This document shows positions 1 to 6,958 of a stretch of 19,318 nt of DNA, piece after piece. Both the position numbers and the translations under genes were made by a program. The notes under the pieces are model-generated. The model did not search any database and was not told where the DNA came from. It saw only the letters and a program-made list of their open reading frames with translations. How positions within the stretch are numbered: the stretch's first letter is position 1; the number at the start of each line of letters is the position of its first letter. The DNA is from JANLTP01 sp031363055 (GTDB lineage Bacteria > Pseudomonadota > Gammaproteobacteria > Burkholderiales > Burkholderiaceae_E), in the NCBI GenBank assembly GCA_031363055.1, contig JANLTP010000183.1:1-19318 (forward strand), in the 5' to 3' direction.

Positions 1-656
1 CCGATACCGAATTCGGGCGCGACGGCATCGCCGCTTCCAAGGCGCGAGCCGAGAAGCTCGGATTGCCAATCGTTGCTGAAATCGTTACCAAGCAGTCGGG
101 CGTTGATGTCGCCCCAGAGGTTGCGAAACTGCGCCGGGCCAAACCCGACGTGGCGATCTTCCAGGGCTATGTGGTCGCACCGATTCCCGAGTTCGTCAAA
201 CAGATGCGCGAGGCCGGCATGGCGACCCAGGTCATGGGTACGATCTGGAGCATGGACAAGATGACCTACGCAGCGCTCGCTGCGATGGGTGAGAACTGGA
301 TGGGTGTCATGCCCTACCGTTATCCGCATGATGAAGACTCGAAGACATTGAAAGCTATGCGTGACTTTAACGCAGCCAACCGCCCGGACATCAAGGACAT
401 CTCGATCTTCTACATGAACACCTGGCTGTGCGGCATGATCTTCTCCGACCTCGCCGAAAAATGTATCAAGGCGAACAAGCCTTTGAGCCTCGCGAATATG
501 AAGGCGGCTTTGGAGTCCATGAAAGAGTGGGATAGCGGCGGCGTGACTGGCCTCTTGGCCGATTTGAGTCGACACCAGATTCCGTCGGGTCGCTTGTACC
601 GTTACGATCAGGCGACCAAGCGCATGGAGCCGGCCAGCGGATGGATCAAAGTCTGA
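1..656 (+). CDS. Branched-chain amino acid-type ABC transporter substrate-binding protein, 3' part (5' end outside window)
   Basis: C-terminal roughly 217 residues of a periplasmic binding protein of the LivJ/LivK family (Peripla_BP_6 fold). The frame is open from the left edge (first full codon at 3), giving DTEFGRDGIAAS, a typical lobe-hinge segment, so the gene starts upstream; a TTG at 63 is internal. Later segments (KPDVAIFQGYVVAP, the FYMNTWLCGMIF helix, and the ending RLYRYDQATKRM) are characteristic of Burkholderiales receptors that feed aromatic or fatty-acid CoA ligase operons rather than true leucine transport. Signal peptide and N-lobe are not in view. The last 16 bases overlap the LivF-type ATPase, indicating one operon. 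The ligand cannot be read from the sequence; an aromatic or organic acid is inferred from the neighbours. Confidence 0.9.
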   Translation, partial: DTEFGRDGIAASKARAEKLGLPIVAEIVTKQSGVDVAPEVAKLRRAKPDVAIFQGYVVAPIPEFVKQMREAGMATQVMGTIWSMDKMTYAALAAMGENWMGVMPYRYPHDEDSKTLKAMRDFNAANRPDIKDISIFYMNTWLCGMIFSDLAEKCIKANKPLSLANMKAALESMKEWDSGGVTGLLADLSRHQIPSGRLYRYDQATKRMEPASGWIKV

Positions 657-1462
657 ACACAGCCGCGTTGTCGATCGTCAACATCGAAGTCCTGTACAAC
701 CACAGCATACAGGCGCTACGCGGTTTGTCGATCGATGTACCGGCCGGCCAAATTGTCGCGCTGCTCGGCTCGAACGGCGCGGGCAAGACCACGACCCTGA
801 AGGCCGCGTCGGGCATTTTGCCGTTGGAGAACGGTCGCGTCTCGAGCGGCAGCATTCGCTTTTTTGGTGACGACTTGCTGCACTGGCCGCCGCATCGCTT
901 GCCGCGCGAGGGCATGGCTCACGTTCGCGAGGGGCGTCATGTTTTTGCGGACCTGACCGTTGACGAAAATCTGATCGCAGCCGGTGCGGCGCTGACCGGG
1001 CGCGCCAACGCCAATCCCGATATCGATCAGGTGTTCGAGTACTTTCCGGTGTTAAGCGAACGACGCAAGCAGGTGGCCGGTTATCTGTCGGGCGGCGAGC
1101 AGCAGATGCTTGCCATCGGCCGCGCCCTCGTCGGCAAGCCGCGACTGATCTTGCTCGACGAGCCGTCGCTGGGTCTGGCACCGTTGGTGGTGCAGAACAT
1201 TTTTTCGATCATTGCTCGTATCAATCGCGAGCAAGGCGTGGCCATGTTGCTGGTCGAGCAGAATGCGCGGGTTGCGCTGGGCGTTGCCAACTATGCCTAC
1301 ATCATGGAGAACGGTCGTATCGTGATCAACGGTGAGAGTGCGACGCTGCTGCGTGACCCCGACGTGCAACGTTTTTATCTGGGTCAGGGCGATGAGGGTG
1401 GCGAGCGCAGCAGTTTTCGCGATGTCAAACACTACAAGCGCCGCAAGCGCTGGCTTTCTTGA
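641..1462 (+). CDS. livF: LivF-type ABC transporter ATP-binding protein
   Basis: Cytoplasmic ATPase of a high-affinity branched-chain amino acid-type (HAAT) importer, 273 aa. Walker A GSNGAGKTT is at residues 43-51, the signature LSGGEQQ at 149-155 and Walker B LILLDEP at 169-175. The segment after it, LLVEQN (about 203-208), has Gln where most ABC ATPases have the switch His, which is normal for LivF. The family core ends near residue 248. A basic tail (ending HYKRRKRWLS) follows and is often seen when LivF precedes an acyl-CoA ligase in betaproteobacteria. The ATG at 641 overlaps the receptor gene by 16 bases, with a GGAG about 12 bases upstream; a TTG at 668 is an alternative start. The ligase follows after 13 bases, so the genes are probably co-transcribed. 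LivG and permease genes must lie upstream of the window. Confidence 0.93.
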   Translation: MDQSLNTAALSIVNIEVLYNHSIQALRGLSIDVPAGQIVALLGSNGAGKTTTLKAASGILPLENGRVSSGSIRFFGDDLLHWPPHRLPREGMAHVREGRHVFADLTVDENLIAAGAALTGRANANPDIDQVFEYFPVLSERRKQVAGYLSGGEQQMLAIGRALVGKPRLILLDEPSLGLAPLVVQNIFSIIARINREQGVAMLLVEQNARVALGVANYAYIMENGRIVINGESATLLRDPDVQRFYLGQGDEGGERSSFRDVKHYKRRKRWLS

Positions 1463-1475
1463 GCGCCCCCCAAAG

Positions 1476-3272
1476 ATGAGCGCGCCCCAAAGACTGCTGC
1501 GCTGGGCTAAGGAGCAGCCGGATTCGGTCGCGCTGCGGCAGAAGGATTTTGGCGTCTGGCAGCCCTTGACCTGGTCGCAATACGCCGATGAGGCACGCCA
1601 GTTCGGCGCCGGTCTGACCCAACTGGGTCTGGCAGCCGGCGTGACGGTGGCGATCCTCAGCGAGAATCGCAAGGAATGGATGATTGCGCAGATGGGCGTT
1701 GGTCTCGTCTGTGGCGTGACCGCCGGGGTCTATCCGACTTCGCCGGCGGCCGAGATCGAATATCTGCTCGAGCTTTCCGATGCGCCGATTGTCGTTTGCG
1801 AAGATCAGGAGCAGGTCGACAAGGTTCTGGCGGTTCGCAGCAGATTGCCCAAACTTCAGGTGATTGTCGTGATCGATGCGCGTGGCCTCAGAAAGTATGG
1901 CCGGGACGGCTTGTACGAGTTCGCGCAAATTCAGGCAATGGGTCGCACCGCACTTGCGGCGCAACCTGATCTCATCGAGCAAAGACTGGCGGCGCAGCGT
2001 CCGGACGATACCGCACTGATCGTCTTCACCTCCGGCTCGACCGGTCGACCCAAGGCCGCGATGATGACCTGGCAAGGTCTGCAGCACGCGGCCGGCAGCC
2101 TCGATGCCGTGCTCAAGTGCGCGCCCAGTGATCGGCTGGTTTCGTACTTGCCGCTCTGCCATGTCGCCGAGCAAATGTTCTCGATACATGTGCCGATTGC
2201 GACCGGTGCCGTGGTGAATTTTGCTGAGAGTCTGCGCACGATCCAGGAAGATTTGCGAGAGTTGGCACCGCAGATATTTTTCGGCGTACCGCGAATTTGG
2301 GAAAAATTTAACGCCTCGATTCAAATGAAGCTGCGCGAAGCTGGTGGCCTGCGCCTCTGGCTGTATCGCCGTGCGATGGCCTCGTTGACGGATTTTGCCG
2401 CGACGCCGCGTGCGGTCTGGAGTGTATGGCAGCGCCTGGTCTGGCAATGCTGGTACTGGCTGGTGTTGCGTTCCTTGCTGAATTTTATTGGCCTGCGCGA
2501 TTGCCGGCTGGCGGTCTCCTCCGGCGCGCCGATCGCGCCGGACATTCTGCATTTCTTCCGGATCCTCGGTGTGCCCATCCGCGAGGCATACGGCATGACC
2601 GAAGCGTCCGGTGCCTCGACCTTGCAGGCGAACGAGGCCTCACCCATCGGCACGGTCGGCGCGGCGTTGCCCGGTGTGTTGCTCAAGCTCGCCGACGACG
2701 GTGAGATCCTGATCGGCGGTGCTGGTGTATTTCGCGGTTACTACAAGAATGACAGCGCGACGCGCGAGGCAATCGACGCTGATGGATGGCTACATTCGGG
2801 TGACGTCGGTCGATGGCAAGATGGCCCGAACGGGGCGGAGCTGCGCGTCATCGATCGCAAGAAGGACATCATGATCACCGCTGGCGGAAAAAATATTACG
2901 CCGTCGGAGATTGAAAACGGATTGCGCTTCTCGACATATATCAAGGAGGCCATCGTGATCGCCGACCGGCGCCGCTTTGTGTCGGCACTGCTGCAGATCA
3001 ATTTCGATTCGGTATCGACTTGGGCCGAGGAACAAAATTATGTATTCACCAACTTCAAGAGCCTGGTCGAGTTGCCGCAGGTGCGCGAGCTGATCCAGGC
3101 CGAAGTCGACGCCGTCAATGCGCGAATGCCGCAGGTCCAGCAGGTGCGCAAGTTCCATCTGCTCGTCAAGGAGCTCGATCATGACGACGGCGAAGTCACC
3201 GCAACGATGAAAGTCCGGCGCGGCAGCATCGCCCAGAAATATGCCGACGTCATCGAGGCGATTTATGTCTGA
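1476..3272 (+). CDS. AMP-dependent acyl-CoA synthetase/ligase (long-chain fatty acid-CoA ligase type)
   Basis: ANL-superfamily enzyme, 598 aa, forming acyl-CoA from a carboxylic acid, ATP and CoA. Motifs in order: AMP-binding P-loop FTSGSTGRPKAAM at 184-196, A5 motif AYGMTE at 371-376, SGD at 441-443 and the hinge/A8 region DRKKDIMITAGGKN at about 460-473. The Trp-rich amphipathic stretch LVWQCWYWLVLRSLL (321-335) resembles the membrane-facing region of FadD15-like ligases. The frame is open back to 1332, inside livF, but the N-terminus MSAPQRLLRWAKEQPDSVAL starting at ATG 1476 matches the usual start of this family and leaves a 13-base gap after livF. The 3' end overlaps the crotonase gene by 8 bases. 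The substrate could be an aryl or fatty acid; pairing with a HAAT importer suggests the imported acid is activated on entry. Confidence 0.9.
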   Translation: MSAPQRLLRWAKEQPDSVALRQKDFGVWQPLTWSQYADEARQFGAGLTQLGLAAGVTVAILSENRKEWMIAQMGVGLVCGVTAGVYPTSPAAEIEYLLELSDAPIVVCEDQEQVDKVLAVRSRLPKLQVIVVIDARGLRKYGRDGLYEFAQIQAMGRTALAAQPDLIEQRLAAQRPDDTALIVFTSGSTGRPKAAMMTWQGLQHAAGSLDAVLKCAPSDRLVSYLPLCHVAEQMFSIHVPIATGAVVNFAESLRTIQEDLRELAPQIFFGVPRIWEKFNASIQMKLREAGGLRLWLYRRAMASLTDFAATPRAVWSVWQRLVWQCWYWLVLRSLLNFIGLRDCRLAVSSGAPIAPDILHFFRILGVPIREAYGMTEASGASTLQANEASPIGTVGAALPGVLLKLADDGEILIGGAGVFRGYYKNDSATREAIDADGWLHSGDVGRWQDGPNGAELRVIDRKKDIMITAGGKNITPSEIENGLRFSTYIKEAIVIADRRRFVSALLQINFDSVSTWAEEQNYVFTNFKSLVELPQVRELIQAEVDAVNARMPQVQQVRKFHLLVKELDHDDGEVTATMKVRRGSIAQKYADVIEAIYV

Positions 3273-4086
3273 GACACACCCCGCCATAACACTTGAACCC
3301 GTTGCAGCCGGGGTGTGGGTACTGCGGTTCGAACGGCCGCAGAAACGCAACGCGCTCGACGACGCAATGGTCGATGAACTTTATGACGCACTGGCAGCCA
3401 TTGCGTCGAACCCCGATTGTCGCGTCGTGATTCTTACCGGCGCCGGTTCTGCGTTTTGTGCCGGTTTCGATCTGTCTCTGGTGCAGGACGAAGCGAACGA
3501 CCAAGCGCAGGACCAAGCGCCGGACGTACGGCGCGAAACCATCCAATGGGCGCTACGGCAAGAGCGCTTTGCCGGCCTGGTAACTGCATTGCGGGCGCTG
3601 CGCCAGCCGGTGATTGCCGCCGTCAACGGCGCCGCATCGGGTGCAGGCTTCGGCCTTGCGCTGGCGGCCGATATTCGACTGGCTGCGCGCTCGGCGCGTT
3701 TTAATGCCGCTTTCGTGCGCATTGGCTTGTCAAGCTGCGATATTGGATTGAGTTGGTTACTGCCGCGCTGCGTCGGGCTGTCGCGCGCGTTCGAGATCAT
3801 GTTGACCGGCCGCTTTGTAGATGCCAATGAAGCCGATCGGATCGGACTGGTTTCCGAACTGGTCGACGACGACCTGCTGCTCGAGCGGGCAGTCGCAATC
3901 GCCGAGGCGATCGCCACAAACAGCGAATTCGGCGTCTGGATGACCAAGCGCGGCATGTGGGCCAACGTCGAGACGCCGGGGCTGCAGGCAGCGATAGAGC
4001 TCGAGAATCGGACCCAGATTCTGGCGCGTAGCACCGGCGACATGCAGGCCGCTATGGATGCCAGAGGCAGGCCGAAAGATCGGTAA
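3265..4086 (+). CDS. Enoyl-CoA hydratase/isomerase family protein lacking the two usual catalytic Glu residues
   Basis: Crotonase-fold protein, 273 aa. The oxyanion-hole segment GSAFCAGFDLS (61-71) and the second one, NGAASGAGFGLALAADIRLA (121-140), are clear. At the position of rat hydratase Glu144 (GGGxELA) there is Gly130 (GAGFGLA), and at the Glu164 position (QPE) there is Phe150 (AAF). An Asp is kept at 159 (SCDIG), at the place of the catalytic Asp204 of dienoyl-CoA isomerase. It is therefore more likely an isomerase or another CoA-thioester enzyme than a standard hydratase; this subfamily is common in proteobacteria and actinobacteria. Start: ATG 3265, with GAGG eight bases upstream, inside the ligase 3' end (8-base overlap, so translational coupling). 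A longer frame from 3241 lacks such a site. A small DQAxDQA repeat lies near residues 79-85. Confidence 0.88.
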   Translation: MSETHPAITLEPVAAGVWVLRFERPQKRNALDDAMVDELYDALAAIASNPDCRVVILTGAGSAFCAGFDLSLVQDEANDQAQDQAPDVRRETIQWALRQERFAGLVTALRALRQPVIAAVNGAASGAGFGLALAADIRLAARSARFNAAFVRIGLSSCDIGLSWLLPRCVGLSRAFEIMLTGRFVDANEADRIGLVSELVDDDLLLERAVAIAEAIATNSEFGVWMTKRGMWANVETPGLQAAIELENRTQILARSTGDMQAAMDARGRPKDR

Positions 4087-4148
4087 CACGCCTGCTTGCC
4101 CCCTGTTTGTCTCCTGTTAGTTCCTGCGCCCGGGAACCAGCACGGCGA

Positions 4149-5144
4149 TCAGTCAACCACCGCGCCGGAAGCTTTGACGACCGGTGCCCACTTGCTGATC
4201 TCGGTATTGATGAACGCCGCGTACTCGCTCGGGCCCAGCGGCGCTGGTTCGGCGCCGATCTCCCGAATCTTTCGCGCGATCTCCGGGTCAGACAAGGCCG
4301 CGACAATCTCCGAAGCCATGCGACTGATCACAGCGGCAGGCGTACCGGTGGCGGCCGACAGACCATACCAGGAAGTGATCTCGAACTCCTTGATACCAGC
4401 CTCCTGCAGGGTCGGTACCTCGGCATGATTGGGCGATCGCTTGGCAGAGCTCACGGCCAGTAACTTTATCGTGCCCGCCTTGACATGCGGCGTGTACAGC
4501 GGCAGGTTATCGAGACTGAAGGTAATTTCGCCGCCCAGCAATGCCGTCAAGTTGGCGGCTGTGCCTTTGTACGGAACGTGGGTCAGTTCCACGCCAATAC
4601 GCTGTCCGAACAGCACCGCGCCCAAATGAGACGTCGTACCCGAACCCGCCGAACCGAAGTGCGCCTGTTTCGGATTGGCCTTAAGATACGCGATGAGCTC
4701 GGCGACGCTGTTCAGACCTCGGTCACTGCGTACCGCCAACGCATTCGACAGTGTCGCAATGCGTGCGACCGCCGGCAGGTCGCGCTGCGAATCGAAGGTT
4801 GGCTTGCGGTAGAGCGTTACACCAATGCCGTTGGTCGCGACATTGCTGACAAAAAATGTGTAGCCGTCAGGGGCTGCGGTCGCTGCCGTTGCAGCACCGA
4901 CCATGCCTCCAGCGCCGGGCTTGTTCTCGATAAACAGCGTTTGGCCGAGCCGTTCGCGTAGTCGAGGCTCGAGCAGACGAACGAAGATGTCGCTGCCACC
5001 GCCCGCCGAGCCGGGCGAAACAATCCGGATGGAGCGTGCAGGCCAGTTTTCTTGCGCACGCAGGCGGGTGACAGAACCTGCAAGTGCAAGCCCGGACGTC
5101 CCGTACAGGGTATGCACAAGCCATTGGCGCCGACTCGTATTCAT
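4149..5144 (-). CDS. Bug/TctC-family tripartite tricarboxylate transporter substrate-binding protein
   Basis: Periplasmic receptor of the Bug (TctC) family, about 331 aa. Diagnostic segments: WPARSIRIVSPGSAGGGSD, the beta-alpha loop IENKPGAGGMVGA, APDGYTFFVSN, THVPYKGTAANLTALLGGE and VPTLQEAG. The N-terminus is a plausible Tat-type signal: a twin Arg in SRRQWLVH, a hydrophobic stretch (LALAGSV) and a cleavage region near LRAQ. An ATG at 5144 overlaps the stop of the CoA-transferase as ATGA, so it is preferred to the TTG seven codons upstream (5165), which would overlap the transferase by 25 bases. No TctA/TctB membrane genes are present, usual for the many orphan Bug receptors of Burkholderiales. 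As the last gene of the ferredoxin-transferase-receptor operon it probably binds the pathway's carboxylate substrate; this is inference. Confidence 0.92.
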   Translation of the reverse strand: MNTSRRQWLVHTLYGTSGLALAGSVTRLRAQENWPARSIRIVSPGSAGGGSDIFVRLLEPRLRERLGQTLFIENKPGAGGMVGAATAATAAPDGYTFFVSNVATNGIGVTLYRKPTFDSQRDLPAVARIATLSNALAVRSDRGLNSVAELIAYLKANPKQAHFGSAGSGTTSHLGAVLFGQRIGVELTHVPYKGTAANLTALLGGEITFSLDNLPLYTPHVKAGTIKLLAVSSAKRSPNHAEVPTLQEAGIKEFEITSWYGLSAATGTPAAVISRMASEIVAALSDPEIARKIREIGAEPAPLGPSEYAAFINTEISKWAPVVKASGAVVD

Positions 5145-6355
5145 GGAGAGCTTTCGGTTGCGCATTGAATGACACCGGTACGGGCGAATTCGTCGATCTG
5201 CGTGTTGCTGTAGTTGAACTCGAGCAGTATGTCACGGCTATCAGCGCCAAGTGCTGGCGGACACGCGCGCGCGTCCGGGCGAATGCCGTCAAAGCGCAAC
5301 GGCTGGGCCACGCCCTTGATCAAACGTCCTTCGCTATTCGCATACTCAAAAACCATCTCTGAAGCCTTGGTGTGTGGATGGGCTGAAACTTCGCCCAGCG
5401 AATGCACCGGCGAGGCAGGAATACCGGCTTCGCTGAGTGCCGCCAGCCAATCATCGCGGGTTCGGCTACGCATGATGCTCGCGACTTCATGCACGCATTC
5501 GACGCGGTGCCGTACGCGATCCGAATTGGTTCGGAACTCCGTTCGGGCAGCTAGCAAAGGCATCGCGGCGACCCGACAAAACGCCAGCCAAAGTGCATCG
5601 TTCGCGACGCCCAGAATCATCGGCCGATCGAGCGTGTCGAATACCTGGTACGGACAGAGCGATTCGTGCCCAGAACCAGCGCGCACGGGTTCCGTGCCGC
5701 GTTGCCAGAAGGCTTGCAAAAAGTAGGAGAGAAACGCCAGGGACGTGTCAAACAGCGAGGCATCAACCCGCATACCTGCGCCCGACTGTGCGCGCTGCAG
5801 CAGCGCGCCGAGGATGCCGATAACCGCATGCAAGCCGGTGCCTTGATCGACCGGCGAAAATGGACTGCGACCCGGAGGCCCGTCGGGCTCGCCGGTGATC
5901 GAGATCATGCCGCTAAAGGCTTGCAGCACCACGTCATAGCCCTTGCCCTGCTGCATTGGGCCGACGGTACCAAAGCCTGAAATACCGCAGTAGATGAGTC
6001 GCGGATTGAGCGCTTTCAAGGTGTCATAGTCAATACCCAGACGGGCGGTGACGCCGGGGCCGAAGCTTTCGACGACGATGTCGATTGACTTCGCCATGTG
6101 CTGGCAGATTTCACGACCTTGTGCCGCTTTCAGATCAACCGCGAGGCTGCGCTTGTTGCCATTGGCACTCAGAAACACAGTGCCCTCCGAGCCATCAAAG
6201 GGTGGCCAGCGCCGGGTGTCGTCGCCGCTGCCGCAGGGTTCAACCTTGATGACTTGTGCGCCCATGTCGCTCAGGTATTGAGTACACAGCGGGCCGGCCA
6301 GGACTTTGGAAAAATCCAGGACGCGGATGCCGGCCAGGGGCGCAAAACGATTCAA
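5141..6355 (-). CDS. CaiB/BaiF family (type III) CoA-transferase
   Basis: Type III CoA-transferase, 404 aa, moving CoA between carboxylic acids through an aspartyl-CoA intermediate. The N-terminus (LAGIRVLDFSKVLAGPLCTQ, residues 7-26), DMGAQVIKVEP (30-40), NGNKRSLAVDLK (65-76) and the segment SPVDQGTGLHAVIGILGALL (167-186) are classic. Asp170 in the last one aligns with the catalytic Asp169 of formyl-CoA transferase. Start: no ATG fits. A TTG at 6355 gives MNRFAPLAGIRVLDF and overlaps the ferredoxin stop as TTGA, so coupled translation from a TTG start is likely. At its 3' end it overlaps the receptor gene as ATGA. Beside a ring-hydroxylating dioxygenase it may activate or recycle an aromatic acid as CoA thioester. 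The acyl donor and acceptor are unknown. Confidence 0.93.
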   Translation of the reverse strand: MNRFAPLAGIRVLDFSKVLAGPLCTQYLSDMGAQVIKVEPCGSGDDTRRWPPFDGSEGTVFLSANGNKRSLAVDLKAAQGREICQHMAKSIDIVVESFGPGVTARLGIDYDTLKALNPRLIYCGISGFGTVGPMQQGKGYDVVLQAFSGMISITGEPDGPPGRSPFSPVDQGTGLHAVIGILGALLQRAQSGAGMRVDASLFDTSLAFLSYFLQAFWQRGTEPVRAGSGHESLCPYQVFDTLDRPMILGVANDALWLAFCRVAAMPLLAARTEFRTNSDRVRHRVECVHEVASIMRSRTRDDWLAALSEAGIPASPVHSLGEVSAHPHTKASEMVFEYANSEGRLIKGVAQPLRFDGIRPDARACPPALGADSRDILLEFNYSNTQIDEFARTGVIQCATESSP

Positions 6356-6708
6356 GGTTTATCGCCCTCAAACGCCACCCAAACCTGGCCGTCTGCAACC
6401 TTGCTCTGATAGATGCGAATCGGCACTTCGGCGGGAAACGCGGTCGCCAGCCCCGTGCGAACGCAAAACCGGCCTTGATGAAACGGGCACTCGATCTCAT
6501 CGCCCTCGAGCCAGCCGTCGGCCAGTGAGGCATTGCCGTGACTGCAGGTATCGTCGGTCACGTGAAAGCTGCCGGCGACATTGAAAACCGCCAGCGGCGG
6601 ATGATCGACCCGCTCGAAACGCAGCCCCATACCTTCAAAAATGTCTTCGGTCTTGCAGATCATCGTCCAGGACTGCGCTGGCACTGACGCCAAATCACTT
6701 GCACTCAC
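6352..6708 (-). CDS. Rieske [2Fe-2S] ferredoxin component of a ring-hydroxylating dioxygenase
   Basis: Small soluble Rieske ferredoxin, 118 aa, of the NahAb/MocE/CmtAd type. Cluster ligands are Cys55 and His57 (CSHGNASL) and Cys74 and His77 (CPFHQGRF). The length fits a stand-alone electron carrier between a flavoprotein reductase and the terminal oxygenase. The start is GTG 6708, preceded by a strong GGAGAG seven bases away; the nearby ATG at 6713 is out of frame and meets a stop after two codons. It is the first gene of the minus-strand operon and is divergent from the dioxygenase alpha gene at 6959, so the two promoters share a regulatory region. No ferredoxin reductase lies in the window, so it must come from elsewhere. 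Confidence 0.93.
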   Translation of the reverse strand: MSASDLASVPAQSWTMICKTEDIFEGMGLRFERVDHPPLAVFNVAGSFHVTDDTCSHGNASLADGWLEGDEIECPFHQGRFCVRTGLATAFPAEVPIRIYQSKVADGQVWVAFEGDKP

Positions 6709-6737
6709 AGCATTGCTCTCCTTTTTTGAACGATTCT

Positions 6738-6766
6738 ATTATGCCGTGACAGGCATTGAATGACAG
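6738..6766 (-). promoter_or_regulatory. Candidate sigma70 promoter for the ferredoxin-CoA-transferase-receptor operon
   Basis: On the minus strand, CTGTCA (6766-6761, four of six matches to the -35 consensus) is separated by 17 bases from CATAAT (6743-6738, five of six matches to the -10). A start near 6731 would leave a leader of about 22 bases containing the GGAGAG ribosome site before GTG 6708. An inverted repeat (6741-6756) falls between and over these elements. Read by eye; not scored. Confidence 0.45.
6741..6756. repeat. Inverted repeat ATGCC-N6-GGCAT, candidate operator
   Basis: Perfect 5-base arms with a 6-base spacer (GTGACA), lying in the spacer and -10 of the predicted minus-strand ferredoxin promoter. 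Such a position would block RNA polymerase if a dimeric regulator bound there. The sequence does not resemble the CymR-like site at 6864-6890, so a second regulator is possible. The overlapping octamer TGACAGGC recurs at 6747-6754 and 6761-6768. Confidence 0.35.
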
Positions 6767-6776
6767 GCGCGTAGTA

Positions 6777-6815
6777 ACAGTATTAACAGACAGTATTAAA
6801 AGACATTACTAGCAG
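6777..6815. repeat. Three imperfect 13-bp tandem repeats in the divergent promoter region
   Basis: ACAGTATTAACAG (6777-6789), ACAGTATTAAAAG (6790-6802) and ACATTACTAGCAG (6803-6815) follow each other without gap, and a partial fourth start (ACATGAG) follows. The array is AT-rich compared with its surroundings and ends eight bases before the TTGACA of the plus-strand promoter. It could be a regulator-binding array, a bend or upstream element, or a replication-slippage product. Confidence 0.7.
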
Positions 6816-6822
6816 ACATGAG

Positions 6823-6851
6823 TTGACAGAGCGCAACCACGCACGCAGAAT
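6823..6851 (+). promoter_or_regulatory. Candidate sigma70 promoter for the dioxygenase operon
   Basis: A perfect TTGACA (6823-6828) is followed after 17 bases by CAGAAT (6846-6851, four of six matches to the -10). Transcription would start near 6858, about 100 bases before the GTG of the alpha-subunit gene and just before the CymR-like inverted repeat. The strong -35 with a weaker -10 and an operator immediately downstream is a common design for repressor-controlled catabolic promoters. Confidence 0.5.
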
Positions 6852-6863
6852 CCAGAGAATACA

Positions 6864-6890
6864 AGAAACAGACCAGACTGTTTGTTTTAT
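6864..6890 (+). promoter_or_regulatory. Probable CymR-type operator (inverted repeat AAACAG-N6-CTGTTT)
   Basis: A perfect 6-6-6 inverted repeat (AAACAG 6866-6871, CTGTTT 6878-6883) lies a few bases downstream of the predicted start of transcription. Compared from memory with the Pseudomonas putida F1 cmt operator bound by CymR (core GAAACAAACCAACCTGTCTG), about 22 of 27 positions agree, including the T-rich tail TTAT. The cluster encodes a TetR protein at 10493-11104 whose recognition helix also matches CymR as remembered. Together these support a repressor site. The comparison operator was recalled, not looked up. Confidence 0.6.
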
Positions 6891-6904
6891 GGACCCGTCA
6901 GAGT

Positions 6905-6938
6905 TATCGGTTTATCAGAAGTATCGGTTCATCAGAAG
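6905..6938 (+). repeat. 17-bp tandem duplication in the dioxygenase leader
   Basis: TATCGGTTTATCAGAAG (6905-6921) is followed directly by TATCGGTTCATCAGAAG (6922-6938), differing at one base. It sits in the predicted 5' untranslated region, nine bases before the GAGGAG ribosome site (6947-6952). It may be a recent duplication or a leader element. Confidence 0.8.
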
Positions 6939-6958
6939 AATTTTTTGAGGAGACTGCC

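Noticed and set aside
1425..2552. Long open frame on the minus strand opposite the acyl-CoA ligase
   Set aside because: It is a codon-bias shadow of the ligase: no recognisable domain, no ribosome site, fully overlapped by a gene with all family motifs.
4120..4137. GTTCC-N8-GGAAC inverted repeat between the convergent crotonase and receptor genes, as a bidirectional terminator
   Set aside because: The stem is only five bases and no T-run follows on either strand; too weak to list as a terminator.
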